A stretch of 64,000 nt of DNA from Campylobacter concisus (GTDB lineage: Bacteria; Campylobacterota; Campylobacteria; Campylobacterales; Campylobacteraceae). The notes beneath the pieces are model-generated. The model was given only the letters and a program-made list of their open reading frames with translations, did not search any database and had not been told where the DNA came from. The stretch lies in NCBI RefSeq assembly GCF_001891085.1, contig NZ_JXUP01000003.1, positions 274,853 through 338,852 on the forward strand, read 5' to 3'. Each line of letters starts with the position of its first letter. Position 1 is the first letter of the stretch. Position numbers and translations under genes: made by a program. This document shows positions 7,044 to 16,187 of the stretch, piece after piece.

Positions 7044-7253
7044 CATTTTTTATTTCAAATTTATCTCATAGCTACAAGCAAAAATACAAACTAATAAAGT
7101 TAAATTTTCTAATTTGTTTTCTCTAAAAAATAAGGACACTTATGTCTTGCTTAACACCACGTGTATAAAACTCAATCAAATTTTAAAATTTACAAACAAG
7201 TATATCACGCTTTTAAATTCAGTAACAAACGATAACGAGTGAGTAAAATTTAG
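7044..7253. other. Intergenic AT-rich stretch, nothing recognised
   Basis: Together with the small frame before it and the hairpin after it, this fills the 357 bases between modD and the convergent betT. No further frame of convincing composition, no tRNA-like fold and no repeat was seen. A strong terminator for the plus-strand operon could not be identified. Confidence 0.5.
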
Positions 7254-7288
7254 AATTTGCCTAGAAATTTTCAAATTCCAGGCAAATT
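7254..7288 (-). terminator. Terminator-like hairpin after betT
   Basis: AATTTGCCT (7254-7262) and AGGCAAATT (7280-7288) form a perfect 9-bp stem with a 17-base loop, starting 10 bases after the betT stop. On the minus strand it is followed by CTAAATTTTAC, a modest T-rich tail. Convergent modD transcripts would also meet it. Confidence 0.5.
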
Positions 7289-7298
7289 TCACTCAAAT

Positions 7299-9239
7299 CT
7301 ACTCTCTAACAACATGTAAAAACTGCATGTGTTTGCGGTATTGCTCGATGACGTCGTTTATCAGCGTGGCTTCGCTCCAGCCAAGCACGTCGTAGTCCTG
7401 ACCGCCCTCTTTTAGATAGACTTCAGCTCTATAGTAAAGATCATCGCCGTCAAGCTCTCTGGTGTAGTCTGGGCTCTGGCTTTTGGTGAGATAGACGCCA
7501 TATCTAAAGTCCATCTCATCGCCAAGTCCAACGTTTAAATTTACAAAATTTTCACCATTTGTGACCTTTGCTTCAAGCCCATTTTTGGCAAATTCCTCTT
7601 TTAGCTCGTTAAACGCTTTTAGCACGACTTCGTTTAAAAATTTCTTGCCATCTTTCTTGCCTGGAAGCGTGATGATCGCACTTAGGCGCTCTTGCCATGG
7701 CTTTGAAAGATCGCTAAGAGGCATGTTACTAAAGTTATTTGTCTCTTTTTTGGTTAGATCCACACGTAGCGCCTTAAATAGCCCGTAAATAGCGCCAAGT
7801 AGCACTATGGCAAATGGCAGTGCGGTCGTGATCGTAAGTGCTTGAAGTGAGCCAAGACCGCCTGCTAGCATCAAAAATGCCGCCACGACGCCCACTGTAA
7901 CGCCCCAAAAGACCTTTTGCCAAACTGGTGTATCGTCCTTGCCGTTTGAGCAAAGCATGTTCATAACGATCGCCGCAGAGTCAGCGGAAGTCACGAAAAA
8001 TATGACGATCATAAAGACTGCGATGGTGCTTAGCACGCCTGAGAAGCTAAATTTCTCCAAAAACATAAAAAGTGCTGAGGCTGAGTCGGAATTTACCGTG
8101 GTCGCTAGCTCGCTAAAGCCGCCTTGCACTAAAGCGATCGCTGAGTTACCAAAAAAGCTCATCCAAGCAAAAGTAAAGCCAGTTGGCACGAGAAGCACGC
8201 CGATCACAAATTCTCTTATCGTCCTGCCTTTTGAAATTTTAGCTATAAAAAGCCCCACAAACGGCGACCAAGATAGCCACCAAGCCCAGTATAGCAGCGT
8301 CCAGCCGCCAAGCCAGCTCTCGTTTTGCCTCTCGTAGGCGTAGAGATTAAATGTATTTGAGATGAGCGTCGAGACGTAGTCGCCGCTGTTTTGTACAAAC
8401 GACTTTAAAAGCTGCGTCGTATCGCCCAAAAATAGTATCAAAAACATAAAACATATAGCTAGCGCGATATTTGAGTTTGATAAAATTTTAATCCCCTTAT
8501 CAACGCCACTTGCCGCTGATATGGTAGCTGCAAAACAAAGCACTATTAGAAGCGTGATATGCATGGTCGGCAGCCCAAAAACGTGCGTAAGGCCAGCATT
8601 TACCTGAAGTACGCCGTATCCCAGCGAGGTCGCCACACCAAAAAGGGTCGCCACAACGGCAAATGTATCGATGGCGCTACCTATCTTGCCGTAAATTTTA
8701 TCGCCGATGATCGGATAAAATGCCGATCTAAGCGTTAGCGGCAAGCCGTGCCTATACGAGAAAAAGGCGAGGATTAACGCCACGATAGCATAGACCGACC
8801 ATGCGCCCATGCCCCAGTGAAAAAAGGTGATATTCATTGCAAGCTTTGCTGCAGCGACGCTTTGCGGGTCGCCAACTGGCGGGTTTAGATAGTGCATGAG
8901 CGGCTCAGCCACACCAAAAAACACAAGTCCTATGCCCATGCCAGCGGCAAAAAGCATAGAAAACCACGAGATATTTTTGTGCTCTGGCTTTACGTGGTCA
9001 GCCCCTAGCTTGATCTCACCAAGCTTACTAAAGCCAAGTATGATGACGCTTAGAAGTATGACGGCGACGGCTAGGATGTAAAACCAGCCGAATTTCGCTG
9101 CGATGCAGTTTTGCATACCTTTAAAAAACTCATTTGAGAAATTTGGAAATATCGCTGCAAATGCCGTTATTAAAACTATAACAACAAGCGATGGGATAAA
9201 TACTGAGTTATTAAATTTTGATCGTTGAAATTTGATCAT
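7299..9239 (-). CDS. betT: BCCT-family choline/glycine betaine transporter, BetT type
   Basis: 646 residues with twelve membrane helices. Recognisable family motifs are MLFAAGMGIGLVFFGVAEP near residue 95 and the Trp-rich segment WTLLYWAWWLSWSPFVG near residue 320, which lines the substrate path. A cytoplasmic tail of about 130 residues (from PWQERLSAI to the end) matches the long regulatory tail of BetT rather than the shorter tail of BetP or OpuD. Such carriers import choline or betaine with H+ or Na+ under osmotic stress. ATG 9239 follows a strong AGGAGG site. No choline-to-betaine oxidase genes are adjacent, so direct use as a compatible solute uptake system is likely. Exact substrate is inferred. 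Confidence 0.9.
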   Translation of the reverse strand: MIKFQRSKFNNSVFIPSLVVIVLITAFAAIFPNFSNEFFKGMQNCIAAKFGWFYILAVAVILLSVIILGFSKLGEIKLGADHVKPEHKNISWFSMLFAAGMGIGLVFFGVAEPLMHYLNPPVGDPQSVAAAKLAMNITFFHWGMGAWSVYAIVALILAFFSYRHGLPLTLRSAFYPIIGDKIYGKIGSAIDTFAVVATLFGVATSLGYGVLQVNAGLTHVFGLPTMHITLLIVLCFAATISAASGVDKGIKILSNSNIALAICFMFLILFLGDTTQLLKSFVQNSGDYVSTLISNTFNLYAYERQNESWLGGWTLLYWAWWLSWSPFVGLFIAKISKGRTIREFVIGVLLVPTGFTFAWMSFFGNSAIALVQGGFSELATTVNSDSASALFMFLEKFSFSGVLSTIAVFMIVIFFVTSADSAAIVMNMLCSNGKDDTPVWQKVFWGVTVGVVAAFLMLAGGLGSLQALTITTALPFAIVLLGAIYGLFKALRVDLTKKETNNFSNMPLSDLSKPWQERLSAIITLPGKKDGKKFLNEVVLKAFNELKEEFAKNGLEAKVTNGENFVNLNVGLGDEMDFRYGVYLTKSQSPDYTRELDGDDLYYRAEVYLKEGGQDYDVLGWSEATLINDVIEQYRKHMQFLHVVRE

Positions 9240-9243
9240 TTTT

Positions 9244-9250
9244 CCTCCTT
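9244..9250 (-). promoter_or_regulatory. Strong ribosome binding site of betT
   Basis: AAGGAGG on the minus strand, five bases before ATG 9239. It is unusually close to the full anti-16S complement compared with the AAGGA-type sites of most genes here and fixes the start codon. Confidence 0.8.
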
Positions 9251-9365
9251 TTTGTAATGTTAGCTTCTTTTCAAACTAACAAAAAAGAGTAAATAGGTCA
9301 AATTTTCTCTTTAAATTTTTTATGAAATTTTAAGCTTTAGCCACCAAAAATAGCCACTTTGAAAT

Positions 9366-10811
9366 TTATCTCAAGTCTCTTTTATCTCTCTTTGGTTTTG
9401 CAAGAGTTGTTAGCACTATGACGAAAAAAGCGATGCCAAATGTGATGTACAAGATGATCTTTGGCGAGTCAAACTCTACCCTCGACCTTGCGACCTCTTC
9501 GCCACTTGCCTCCACTAGCTCACCGCGCTTTATCATCTGGCTGATATCTTTTGCGCTAAGCTCTTTAGACGGCCTTGTTAAAATTTCTATGACGCTAAGA
9601 TCAGCCACCTCATAAACGCTATGTCTAATGCCGTAAAATGGCTTTATGCTGCTAAAAAAATAGACCTTATCGCCGTTTGCATAGACCGCGCCATACTCGC
9701 CATCTTTTACCAGCCCTATCTCACGCCAAGAGCTGCTTGGGGCAAATTTATATAAAGAGACCGTTTGTGCCACTAAGTGCCTGCCATGCTTTGAGCGCTG
9801 CCACTCTTCGCCTTGCTGTAAAAAATAGGCTGAAATTTCATCTACAAAAACGTCAGCATAGAGCCTTTTTAGCTCGCCTTTTAGCTGATAGTCTGAAATT
9901 TTAGCTTGTTCGTTTTTACTGCCATCCCAAAAGTAAATCCCATCTTTGCTGGCAAAAAGAGGCCAAAACGAATGCACATTATCCACGCTATAAATGGCGC
10001 TATAAGGCATATTTTGGGCGCTAAATTTATGCTCATTTGCAAACACCGCTCCACTTTTTGGCTCAAAAAGATATTCTATGTCATGCTTTGGGTCATAGCA
10101 TATCCGGCGCGTCTCATTTGAGTAGCTTGTGTCAAGCCTATAAAAGCCCATAAACAAACTTTTGCCATCTGTGTAATATCCGCTAGCAGCGCCGCTTTCT
10201 GTCGTGATGTATCTTAGCTCACTAGGATCTGCGTCAAGCTTTTCGCCCTTGTAGTAAAGCGTAGCTCCATCTCTTGCAAAGCCAGCGTCAAATATAGGCT
10301 CTAAATTTGTGCTTTCTACCCTTTTTGTCCTGTAAAAATAAGGGCCATCATCGTAGCTTTTTATAAAAACGTGAACAAGGTTTTTTATAATGGCGCCAAA
10401 TTCGCTAAATCCCGCCTCTTTCTCGCTTCTAGTAGCGCAATAATAGCTTATCTTGCCATCACTTATATAGCCATTGCCAAGCACTTTTGTGCTGTTTGGA
10501 TCAAGTCCTGGCAAAATTTCTCTAGCGCAATAGACACTGTTTTTATCAGCTCCCACATTTGAGTAGTCGTATGCGTGTTTTAGCTTTAAGACCCTAAAAC
10601 TAGCCTCATCGACGCCTTTTAGCTCATACTTGCCACTACCTGAAATTTGAACGTAAATTTTACCCTCAGGCGAGCGGTAAAACTCGCTATTATCGATGTT
10701 TGCGAAATTTCTTTGATACTCGCCCTCATGCCATAGATAAAGCATAGCCAAAACAAAAAATAGCGACAAGATGACTAAAAAATAAACAAATCTAATAGTA
10801 ATTTTTCTCAT
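9366..10811 (-). CDS. DKNYY-domain membrane-anchored protein (paralogue 1)
   Basis: 481 residues. An N-terminal membrane helix (VYFLVILSLFFVLAMLYLW) is followed by a ~400-residue extracytoplasmic region built of repeated units of the DKNYY type: ADKNSVYCAREILPGLDPNS, then GYISDGKISYYC, and ARDGATLYYKGEKLDADPSEL. A C-terminal helix (IILYITFGIAFFVIVL) precedes a basic tail. DKNYY repeats occur in surface or periplasmic proteins of unknown role. It overlaps the next upstream gene by one base (ATG/TGA-type coupling) and shares most motifs with it, so the pair is a tandem duplication. No enzyme motif is visible. Confidence 0.75.
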   Translation of the reverse strand: MRKITIRFVYFLVILSLFFVLAMLYLWHEGEYQRNFANIDNSEFYRSPEGKIYVQISGSGKYELKGVDEASFRVLKLKHAYDYSNVGADKNSVYCAREILPGLDPNSTKVLGNGYISDGKISYYCATRSEKEAGFSEFGAIIKNLVHVFIKSYDDGPYFYRTKRVESTNLEPIFDAGFARDGATLYYKGEKLDADPSELRYITTESGAASGYYTDGKSLFMGFYRLDTSYSNETRRICYDPKHDIEYLFEPKSGAVFANEHKFSAQNMPYSAIYSVDNVHSFWPLFASKDGIYFWDGSKNEQAKISDYQLKGELKRLYADVFVDEISAYFLQQGEEWQRSKHGRHLVAQTVSLYKFAPSSSWREIGLVKDGEYGAVYANGDKVYFFSSIKPFYGIRHSVYEVADLSVIEILTRPSKELSAKDISQMIKRGELVEASGEEVARSRVEFDSPKIILYITFGIAFFVIVLTTLAKPKRDKRDLR

Positions 10812-12322
10812 TATCTATAATCATCCACCCTTTTTTTAAGCTCGCTTTTTTGCTTTTTATTGTTAAAAATAGCGCCAACTACTGAGAGTATAAATGCAAT
10901 GGCTAAAAATATCCAGTAGGCATATTTTTGCGAGTAATCATCAAAGTCGCTTATCGCATCGATCACCACCTCGCCCTCAGCTGGCACCATAGCGCCTTGA
11001 TCTACCATTTTTACTATCTCATCTAGTTTTAAATTCTCAACATTTGGACCATAAGGACGAGTGAGAATTTCAACCACGCCAAGGTCGTTTATATCATAAA
11101 CGCTGCTGTTAAAATGCCAGCCGTAGCCGACATTATCAAAATAATATGTCTTATCGCCGTTTGCATAGACCGCTCCGTAGCCATCGTTTCTAACAAGCCC
11201 TATCTTTCGCCACTGCTCTTTTGTATCAAGCCTAACGATAGACGTGTGGCGTGAGCTTAGGCTGTGGTTATTTTTTGTGTTGTGCCAAATTTCATAGGTT
11301 TTTAAAAAATATGTCTTGCCATCACTTATCACCACGTCGCCATATAGCGGCGTTATCTCGCCTTTAAATGGATCATCGCCGTCTCTTACAAACTCACCCT
11401 CGTCTATGCTGTTATACCACTGCCACTTTCGCTCCCAGTGATAGATACCGCCTTTACCGCGAAAAAGAGCGTGATAGGCGTGCTCATCTTTTAGGTTAAA
11501 AAGTGGCTCGTATGGGGCAAATTTGGGGTCAAATTCATGATCGTTTGCATAGACCATGCCAGAATTTGGCTCATAAAGATAGTGAATGCGCCATATCTCG
11601 CCGATATCACGCATTTGTGGGCTAAATTTGATCCCTAGCTTTGTGCTGTCATAATAGACATTTTCCCCATCAGTCGTAAAATGCACGCTCTTTCTGCCAG
11701 ATGCCTGCTCGATGTAGCGCATTTTGCTGGCATTTGCGCCCTCTAGCTCTTTGCCCTCATGATAGACCTTCACGCCGTCACTTGCGTAGCCAAAGCCCAA
11801 GATCGCTGCTAAATTTACGTTATAAACCTGCCTAAATTTATAGATATGAGTTTGCGCTTTTGGGGTATTAAACATTTTGTGCGAGACGATGTCCCAAAAC
11901 TCTTTAAATGCGGATATTTCGAGGTTTGTCTCGCTTTCGCTATCGCAAAAATATGTTATCTTGCCATCGCCAAAGTAGCCATTGCCAAGCGCTCTAACGC
12001 CATTTGGATCAAGCCCGCTCATCACGAGATTACCGCAATACACCGCCTCATCGCTAGCGCCAACGTTTCTGTTGTCGTATTTGCCAGTGTCGATGTATCT
12101 AAATTTACTGGCCCTCACGCCTATTAGCTCAAATTTACCGCCACTTGGCACCATGGCATAGACCTTGTCGTCTTTAACGTAAAAAAAGCTATTATTTAGC
12201 TCTTTACTATCGCCAATGTCGTCATCTAAAATAGAAACTAACCCAAAGATAAAAAAATAGACAGCAAAAAATATCACAACAATGGCGATCACTACAGAGA
12301 TTAGCGGATGTTTTTTTAGCAT
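10811..12322 (-). CDS. DKNYY-domain membrane-anchored protein (paralogue 2)
   Basis: 503 residues with the same plan as its downstream neighbour: N-terminal helix (VVIAIVVIFFAVYFFIFGL), repeated DKNYY-like units (GASDEAVYCGNLVMSGLDPN, GYFGDGKITYFC, GYASDGVKVYHEGKELEG), a matching KIGLVRNDGYGAVYANGDKTYYF block, and a C-terminal helix (YWIFLAIAFILSVVGAIF) with a basic tail. The two proteins are clearly homologous but well diverged, so the duplication is not recent. Both ends being anchored in the membrane suggests a periplasmic loop. Function unknown. Confidence 0.75.
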   Translation of the reverse strand: MLKKHPLISVVIAIVVIFFAVYFFIFGLVSILDDDIGDSKELNNSFFYVKDDKVYAMVPSGGKFELIGVRASKFRYIDTGKYDNRNVGASDEAVYCGNLVMSGLDPNGVRALGNGYFGDGKITYFCDSESETNLEISAFKEFWDIVSHKMFNTPKAQTHIYKFRQVYNVNLAAILGFGYASDGVKVYHEGKELEGANASKMRYIEQASGRKSVHFTTDGENVYYDSTKLGIKFSPQMRDIGEIWRIHYLYEPNSGMVYANDHEFDPKFAPYEPLFNLKDEHAYHALFRGKGGIYHWERKWQWYNSIDEGEFVRDGDDPFKGEITPLYGDVVISDGKTYFLKTYEIWHNTKNNHSLSSRHTSIVRLDTKEQWRKIGLVRNDGYGAVYANGDKTYYFDNVGYGWHFNSSVYDINDLGVVEILTRPYGPNVENLKLDEIVKMVDQGAMVPAEGEVVIDAISDFDDYSQKYAYWIFLAIAFILSVVGAIFNNKKQKSELKKRVDDYR

Positions 12323-12397
12323 TTTAGCCTCGTTTCAAATAAATTTAGCGACCTCATCATGGCGCAAAAACCTTTCATAAGTTTAAATTTCAAAGTT

Positions 12398-12766
12398 CTA
12401 TCCAAATATAAAATATCTAAATATCATAAGCCTAATATATGCAGATTTGCCCATCCAAAATAGAAAACAAGTAGCTGCTAACATAACAAAAAGCCTATCA
12501 ATGCTAAATTCCAACGTGATCCCATAATAGATAACCCACAAAGAAATAAAACAAAGATACAAAGCAACAAGCAAAAAGAATAAATTTTCTATCCTTGCAA
12601 AAAGTCCCGACTCTTCGCTGCTTTTTGCGATTAGCCTAATTGTCTCTATCTTATTTAAAAACCCAACTCTTTTATATTTTATCTGGACTAGATCGCCTAC
12701 TTCATATTTTTCTATCTCTGGTGAAAACACCCCACTAAATCTCTCTTTACCTATCAAAAGGCTCAT
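12398..12766 (-). CDS. Small DUF3592-like membrane protein, start uncertain
   Basis: 122 residues from ATG 12766. The first third (YEVGDLVQIKYKRVGFLNKI) resembles the soluble part of DUF3592 proteins, which sit between two membrane helices. Two helices follow (FFLLVALYLCFISLWVIYY and LFVMLAATCFLFWMG). The reading frame stays open for about 23 codons upstream of the ATG with coding-like composition (GRISALNTRVVRQNLA) but has no ATG, GTG or TTG, and no ribosome site precedes the ATG. The original N-terminus with its first helix may have been lost, leaving a shortened or decaying gene just after uup. Confidence 0.45.
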   Translation of the reverse strand: MSLLIGKERFSGVFSPEIEKYEVGDLVQIKYKRVGFLNKIETIRLIAKSSEESGLFARIENLFFLLVALYLCFISLWVIYYGITLEFSIDRLFVMLAATCFLFWMGKSAYIRLMIFRYFIFG

Positions 12767-12833
12767 GCTTGTGGCTAAATTTTGTCTAACAACTCTCGTA
12801 TTTAGCGCGCTTATCCTACCGATCTTTTTTAAG

Positions 12834-14765
12834 CTACTCTAGCTCCTCGGCGATCTCTAAAACTTCAAAATACTCATTTTCTAGGCTTTCAAGCTCGGCT
12901 TTTACCTTTTCAAGCTCTTCATAAAGCTTGGTAAGTCCCACTTTTTGATAAATTTTAGGATCGCTAAGCCCCTCATTTAGCTCAGCCACTCTTGCTTCAA
13001 GGGCTGAAATTTTATCTGGATATGTATTTAAAATTTGCGTTTGTTTGTAGCTTAGCTTTACGCCGGTCTTGCTCTTTTGTTTGGCTTCATTTTGGCTATT
13101 TGAGAGCTCTTTTTCAAATTTATCAAGCTCTTTTAGCTCATCTTCAAGCTCCAAATAGACGCTATACTCTTCGTGCAAGACATTTATCTTTGTGCCCTCA
13201 AACGCCCAAAGTTTATTTACCATCTTATCAACAAAATACCTATCGTGGCTTACCAGCAAGATCGCCCCCTCAAAGCTTTGCAAGTAGTCTTCTAAGATAT
13301 TGATAGTTGCGATATCAAGGTCATTTGTCGGCTCGTCAAGTACCAGCACATCGTAAGTTTTAGTAAAAAGAAGCGCAAGTGCGACGCGGTTTTTCTCGCC
13401 GCCACTTAAAACGCCTATCTTTTTATCTAGAAATTCCTTTGGGAAGAGAAAATTTTTAAGATAGCCATAGACGTGCATATTTCGCCGACGAACCAGCACG
13501 TGATCGCCGCCATTTGGGCAAAATGTCTCTATAAGGCTCTTGTCATCATCAAGGACATTTCTAGCTTGATCAAAGTAGCCGATGCTCACCTCGCCTCTTT
13601 TTATCTCGCCACTACTTGGCTTTTCAAGTCCTAGCAAAATTTTAAGCAAAGTGCTTTTGCCACTGCCGTTACGCCCCACTATGGCAATCCTCTCGCCCTG
13701 CAAGACCCTTGCGTCAAATTTTTCAAAAAGCACCTTGCCGTCTATACTTTTGCTTAAATTTTTAAACTCAAAGAGCATTTTTTTGCGGTTTTGGCTCTGC
13801 ACTTGGTTGAAATTTTTACTCGCACGCTCTAGCTCAAGCCTCACGCGCCTTATCACGCCTGGGTTTTTCTTAGCCTCCTCGCGCATAGCAAGCACCCGCT
13901 CTTTTCTGCCCTCATTTCGCTTTAGCCTAGCTTTTACGCCACGCCTTAGCCACTCCTCTTCAGCCTTTAGCTGTTTTAGCAGCGTCTCATGCGACTTTGC
14001 AAGGCTTGCCAAAATCTCCTCTTTTTTGGTTAGATAGTTTGCATATCCGCCCTCAAAATTTTTTAAGCTTGCATCCTCGACCTCAACGCACCTAGTAGCG
14101 AGCGCATCGATAAAATACCTATCGTGGCTTATAAAAACTATGCTTTGATTTGAGCTCTTTAGCATATCTTCAAGAAATTTGACCATGTAAACATCAAGGT
14201 GGTTTGTCGGCTCATCAAGTAGCAGCACATCAGGCTTTTTAAGGATGAGCGCACCCAGTGCCACGCGTCTGATCTCGCCGCCACTTAGCGAGCAAATGGG
14301 TCTATTTTCATACTCTTTTAGCTTAAATTCTTGCAAAATTCGCTCGATCTTGTGCTCGATATTCCAGCCGTCCTTTGCCTCTATAAACTTTAAAAGCCTC
14401 TCTTGCTCTTTTAAAATTTCTTTGTTTTCTGGGTCGTTTGCTAGCAGGACGCCACTCTTTTCATATTCGCTTATCGCGTCAAATATCTCTTTTAGCTCGT
14501 TATTTAGCGCCTGCCTTACGGTAAAAGTTGCGTTAAAATTTGGAGTTTGTGCTAGCATCTCGACGCTTATTAAGCTCTGCACTATGCGCCTACCACTATC
14601 TACTGCCACCTCACCAGAGATGATCTTCATAAGCGTGCTTTTACCGCTGCCATTTTTACCGATGATCGCTATTTTTTCATTTTCATTTACACTAAAATTT
14701 ACAGCGTTTAAAATCTCATTTGCGCCAAATTTTTTACTTACGTCTATCAGGTCGATTAATGCCAT
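12834..14765 (-). CDS. uup: ABC-F ATPase of the Uup type
   Basis: 643 residues with two ABC cassettes and no membrane segments. Cassette 1 has GKNGSGKSTL and LSGGEIRRVALG with LLLDEPTNHLD. The linker contains the charged arm region EEWLRRGVKARLKRNEGRKER. Cassette 2 has GRNGSGKSTLLKI, LSGGEKNRVALALL and LVLDEPTNDLD. A C-terminal coiled coil of ~80 residues (SYKQTQILNTYPDKISALEARVAEL) is the Uup hallmark, associated with nucleic acid binding. ABC-F proteins act on ribosomes or, for Uup, influence DNA transactions and precise transposon excision. It is divergent from the MATE gene. Confidence 0.9.
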   Translation of the reverse strand: MALIDLIDVSKKFGANEILNAVNFSVNENEKIAIIGKNGSGKSTLMKIISGEVAVDSGRRIVQSLISVEMLAQTPNFNATFTVRQALNNELKEIFDAISEYEKSGVLLANDPENKEILKEQERLLKFIEAKDGWNIEHKIERILQEFKLKEYENRPICSLSGGEIRRVALGALILKKPDVLLLDEPTNHLDVYMVKFLEDMLKSSNQSIVFISHDRYFIDALATRCVEVEDASLKNFEGGYANYLTKKEEILASLAKSHETLLKQLKAEEEWLRRGVKARLKRNEGRKERVLAMREEAKKNPGVIRRVRLELERASKNFNQVQSQNRKKMLFEFKNLSKSIDGKVLFEKFDARVLQGERIAIVGRNGSGKSTLLKILLGLEKPSSGEIKRGEVSIGYFDQARNVLDDDKSLIETFCPNGGDHVLVRRRNMHVYGYLKNFLFPKEFLDKKIGVLSGGEKNRVALALLFTKTYDVLVLDEPTNDLDIATINILEDYLQSFEGAILLVSHDRYFVDKMVNKLWAFEGTKINVLHEEYSVYLELEDELKELDKFEKELSNSQNEAKQKSKTGVKLSYKQTQILNTYPDKISALEARVAELNEGLSDPKIYQKVGLTKLYEELEKVKAELESLENEYFEVLEIAEELE

Positions 14766-14828
14766 TTTTCTCTCATTTTTTAAATTTCTCGCGATTATAT
14801 CAAAAGGGAGCTAAAACCTAATTTTGGC

Positions 14829-14834
14829 TATAAT
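14829..14834 (+). promoter_or_regulatory. -10 box (TATAAT) of the MATE exporter gene
   Basis: A perfect TATAAT in the 102-base gap between the divergent uup and MATE genes, 33 bases before the start codon and ahead of AAGGAA at 14856-14861. Position and sequence fit a Campylobacter sigma-70 promoter. Confidence 0.6.
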
Positions 14835-14867
14835 CGCCAAAATTTTAAAATAATTAAGGAAAATTTA

Positions 14868-16187
14868 ATGAACTTATCTATGAGAAAACTCGTAGTTCCG
14901 ATATTTTTGGATATGTTTTTACACTTCATTACGCTTATTATCAACACCTACATGGTTACAAAAGTGAGTGTGCATTTAGTTGGTGCAATGGGTGCTGGCA
15001 ATCAAGTGATGGATCTTTTTATGACCATTTTTAACTTCCTAAGCATTGGCTGTTCAGTCGTCGTAGCACAAGCACTGGGAGCTAAAAAGAACGATCTTGC
15101 ATCAAGCGTTATACACGCAAGTATCACGTCAAATACGCTCTTTGGTATCTTCTCAGCTATCGTTATCTATGTCTTTGGCTACAACATTTTAAATTTACTA
15201 AACGTGCCAAAAGAACTTATAAATGATAGCTTCTCATATCTTCACATCCTTGGCTTTGCATTGCTATTTGATGGCATCGGCATGGTGCTAGCTGCGGTGC
15301 TTCGTGTTTATAACCTAGCAACTGCTGTTATGCTAACGTCGGTTTTGATGAACGTAATTACGATTTTAGGCAATGCTATCTCCCTTTTTGGCTGGTTTAA
15401 TCTACCAAATTTAGGCCTACAAGGGGTTGCTATCTCGACACTTGTTGGTAGACTAGTAGGCATTTTTGTGCTAGCTTATATGCTAAGTCAAAAGGCAAAA
15501 GTTAAAATTTATTTTAAAAAGCTACTTGTCGTACCATTTGAAATTTTAAAGAAAATCCTCTCAATCGGCCTTCCAAGTGCAGGCGAAAATTTACTCTGGA
15601 TGGCGCAATACATGGTCGCTTTTGGCTTTGTGGCAAGTATGGGCGAGGCTAGCCTTAGTGTGCAGACTATTTACTTTCAGATCACGCTTCTTATTTTGCT
15701 TTGTGGAGCAAGCATTAGCGTGGCAAACGAGGTCATTGTAGGACATTTAGTTGGAGCAAGCGAGTTTAACGAGGCATATGCAAGGACATTTAGAGCACTA
15801 AGACTTGGCGTTTTTATAACGCTTGTAGTCGTGCTTATAGCTTATGCACTAAAGTATCAAATCATGGACGCACTAAATTTAAACGAAAATTTACGTACGA
15901 TCATGTTGCCACTTTTTACACTTTCGATATTTCTTGAAGCGGGTAGAACCTTTAACATAGTCATCGTAAATGCCCTTCGTGCAAGCGGCGACGCAAAATT
16001 TCCACTAGCAACCGGGCTTATCTTTATGTGGGGGCTTTCGCTGCCACTTGGATATTTTTTAGGTATCTATCTTGGCTGGGGAATTATCGGCGTTTGGATA
16101 GGATTTTGTGCTGATGAGTGGCTAAGAGGCCTTGCAAATACGTGGCGTTGGAGAAGCAAAAAATGGCAAGAAAAACGCCTAGTTTAA
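14868..16187 (+). CDS. MATE-family multidrug/metabolite exporter
   Basis: 439 residues with about twelve membrane helices arranged as two related halves, the usual MATE length. The start region (MRKLVVPIFLDMFLHFITLIINTYM) and the later segments GAGNQVMDLFMTIFNFLSIGCSVVVAQALGA and LQGVAISTLVGRLVG are typical of the NorM/DinF superfamily. These proteins export cationic drugs or metabolites in exchange for Na+ or H+. The stop lies inside the next gene's start region (overlap of 25 bases), indicating coupling to the YgjP-type gene. Substrate cannot be predicted. Confidence 0.9.
   Translation: MNLSMRKLVVPIFLDMFLHFITLIINTYMVTKVSVHLVGAMGAGNQVMDLFMTIFNFLSIGCSVVVAQALGAKKNDLASSVIHASITSNTLFGIFSAIVIYVFGYNILNLLNVPKELINDSFSYLHILGFALLFDGIGMVLAAVLRVYNLATAVMLTSVLMNVITILGNAISLFGWFNLPNLGLQGVAISTLVGRLVGIFVLAYMLSQKAKVKIYFKKLLVVPFEILKKILSIGLPSAGENLLWMAQYMVAFGFVASMGEASLSVQTIYFQITLLILLCGASISVANEVIVGHLVGASEFNEAYARTFRALRLGVFITLVVVLIAYALKYQIMDALNLNENLRTIMLPLFTLSIFLEAGRTFNIVIVNALRASGDAKFPLATGLIFMWGLSLPLGYFLGIYLGWGIIGVWIGFCADEWLRGLANTWRWRSKKWQEKRLV

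Noticed and set aside
14245..14814. 189-codon plus-strand frame opposite uup
   Set aside because: Antisense of the first ABC cassette; composition is not protein-like and it would end in the divergent promoter.
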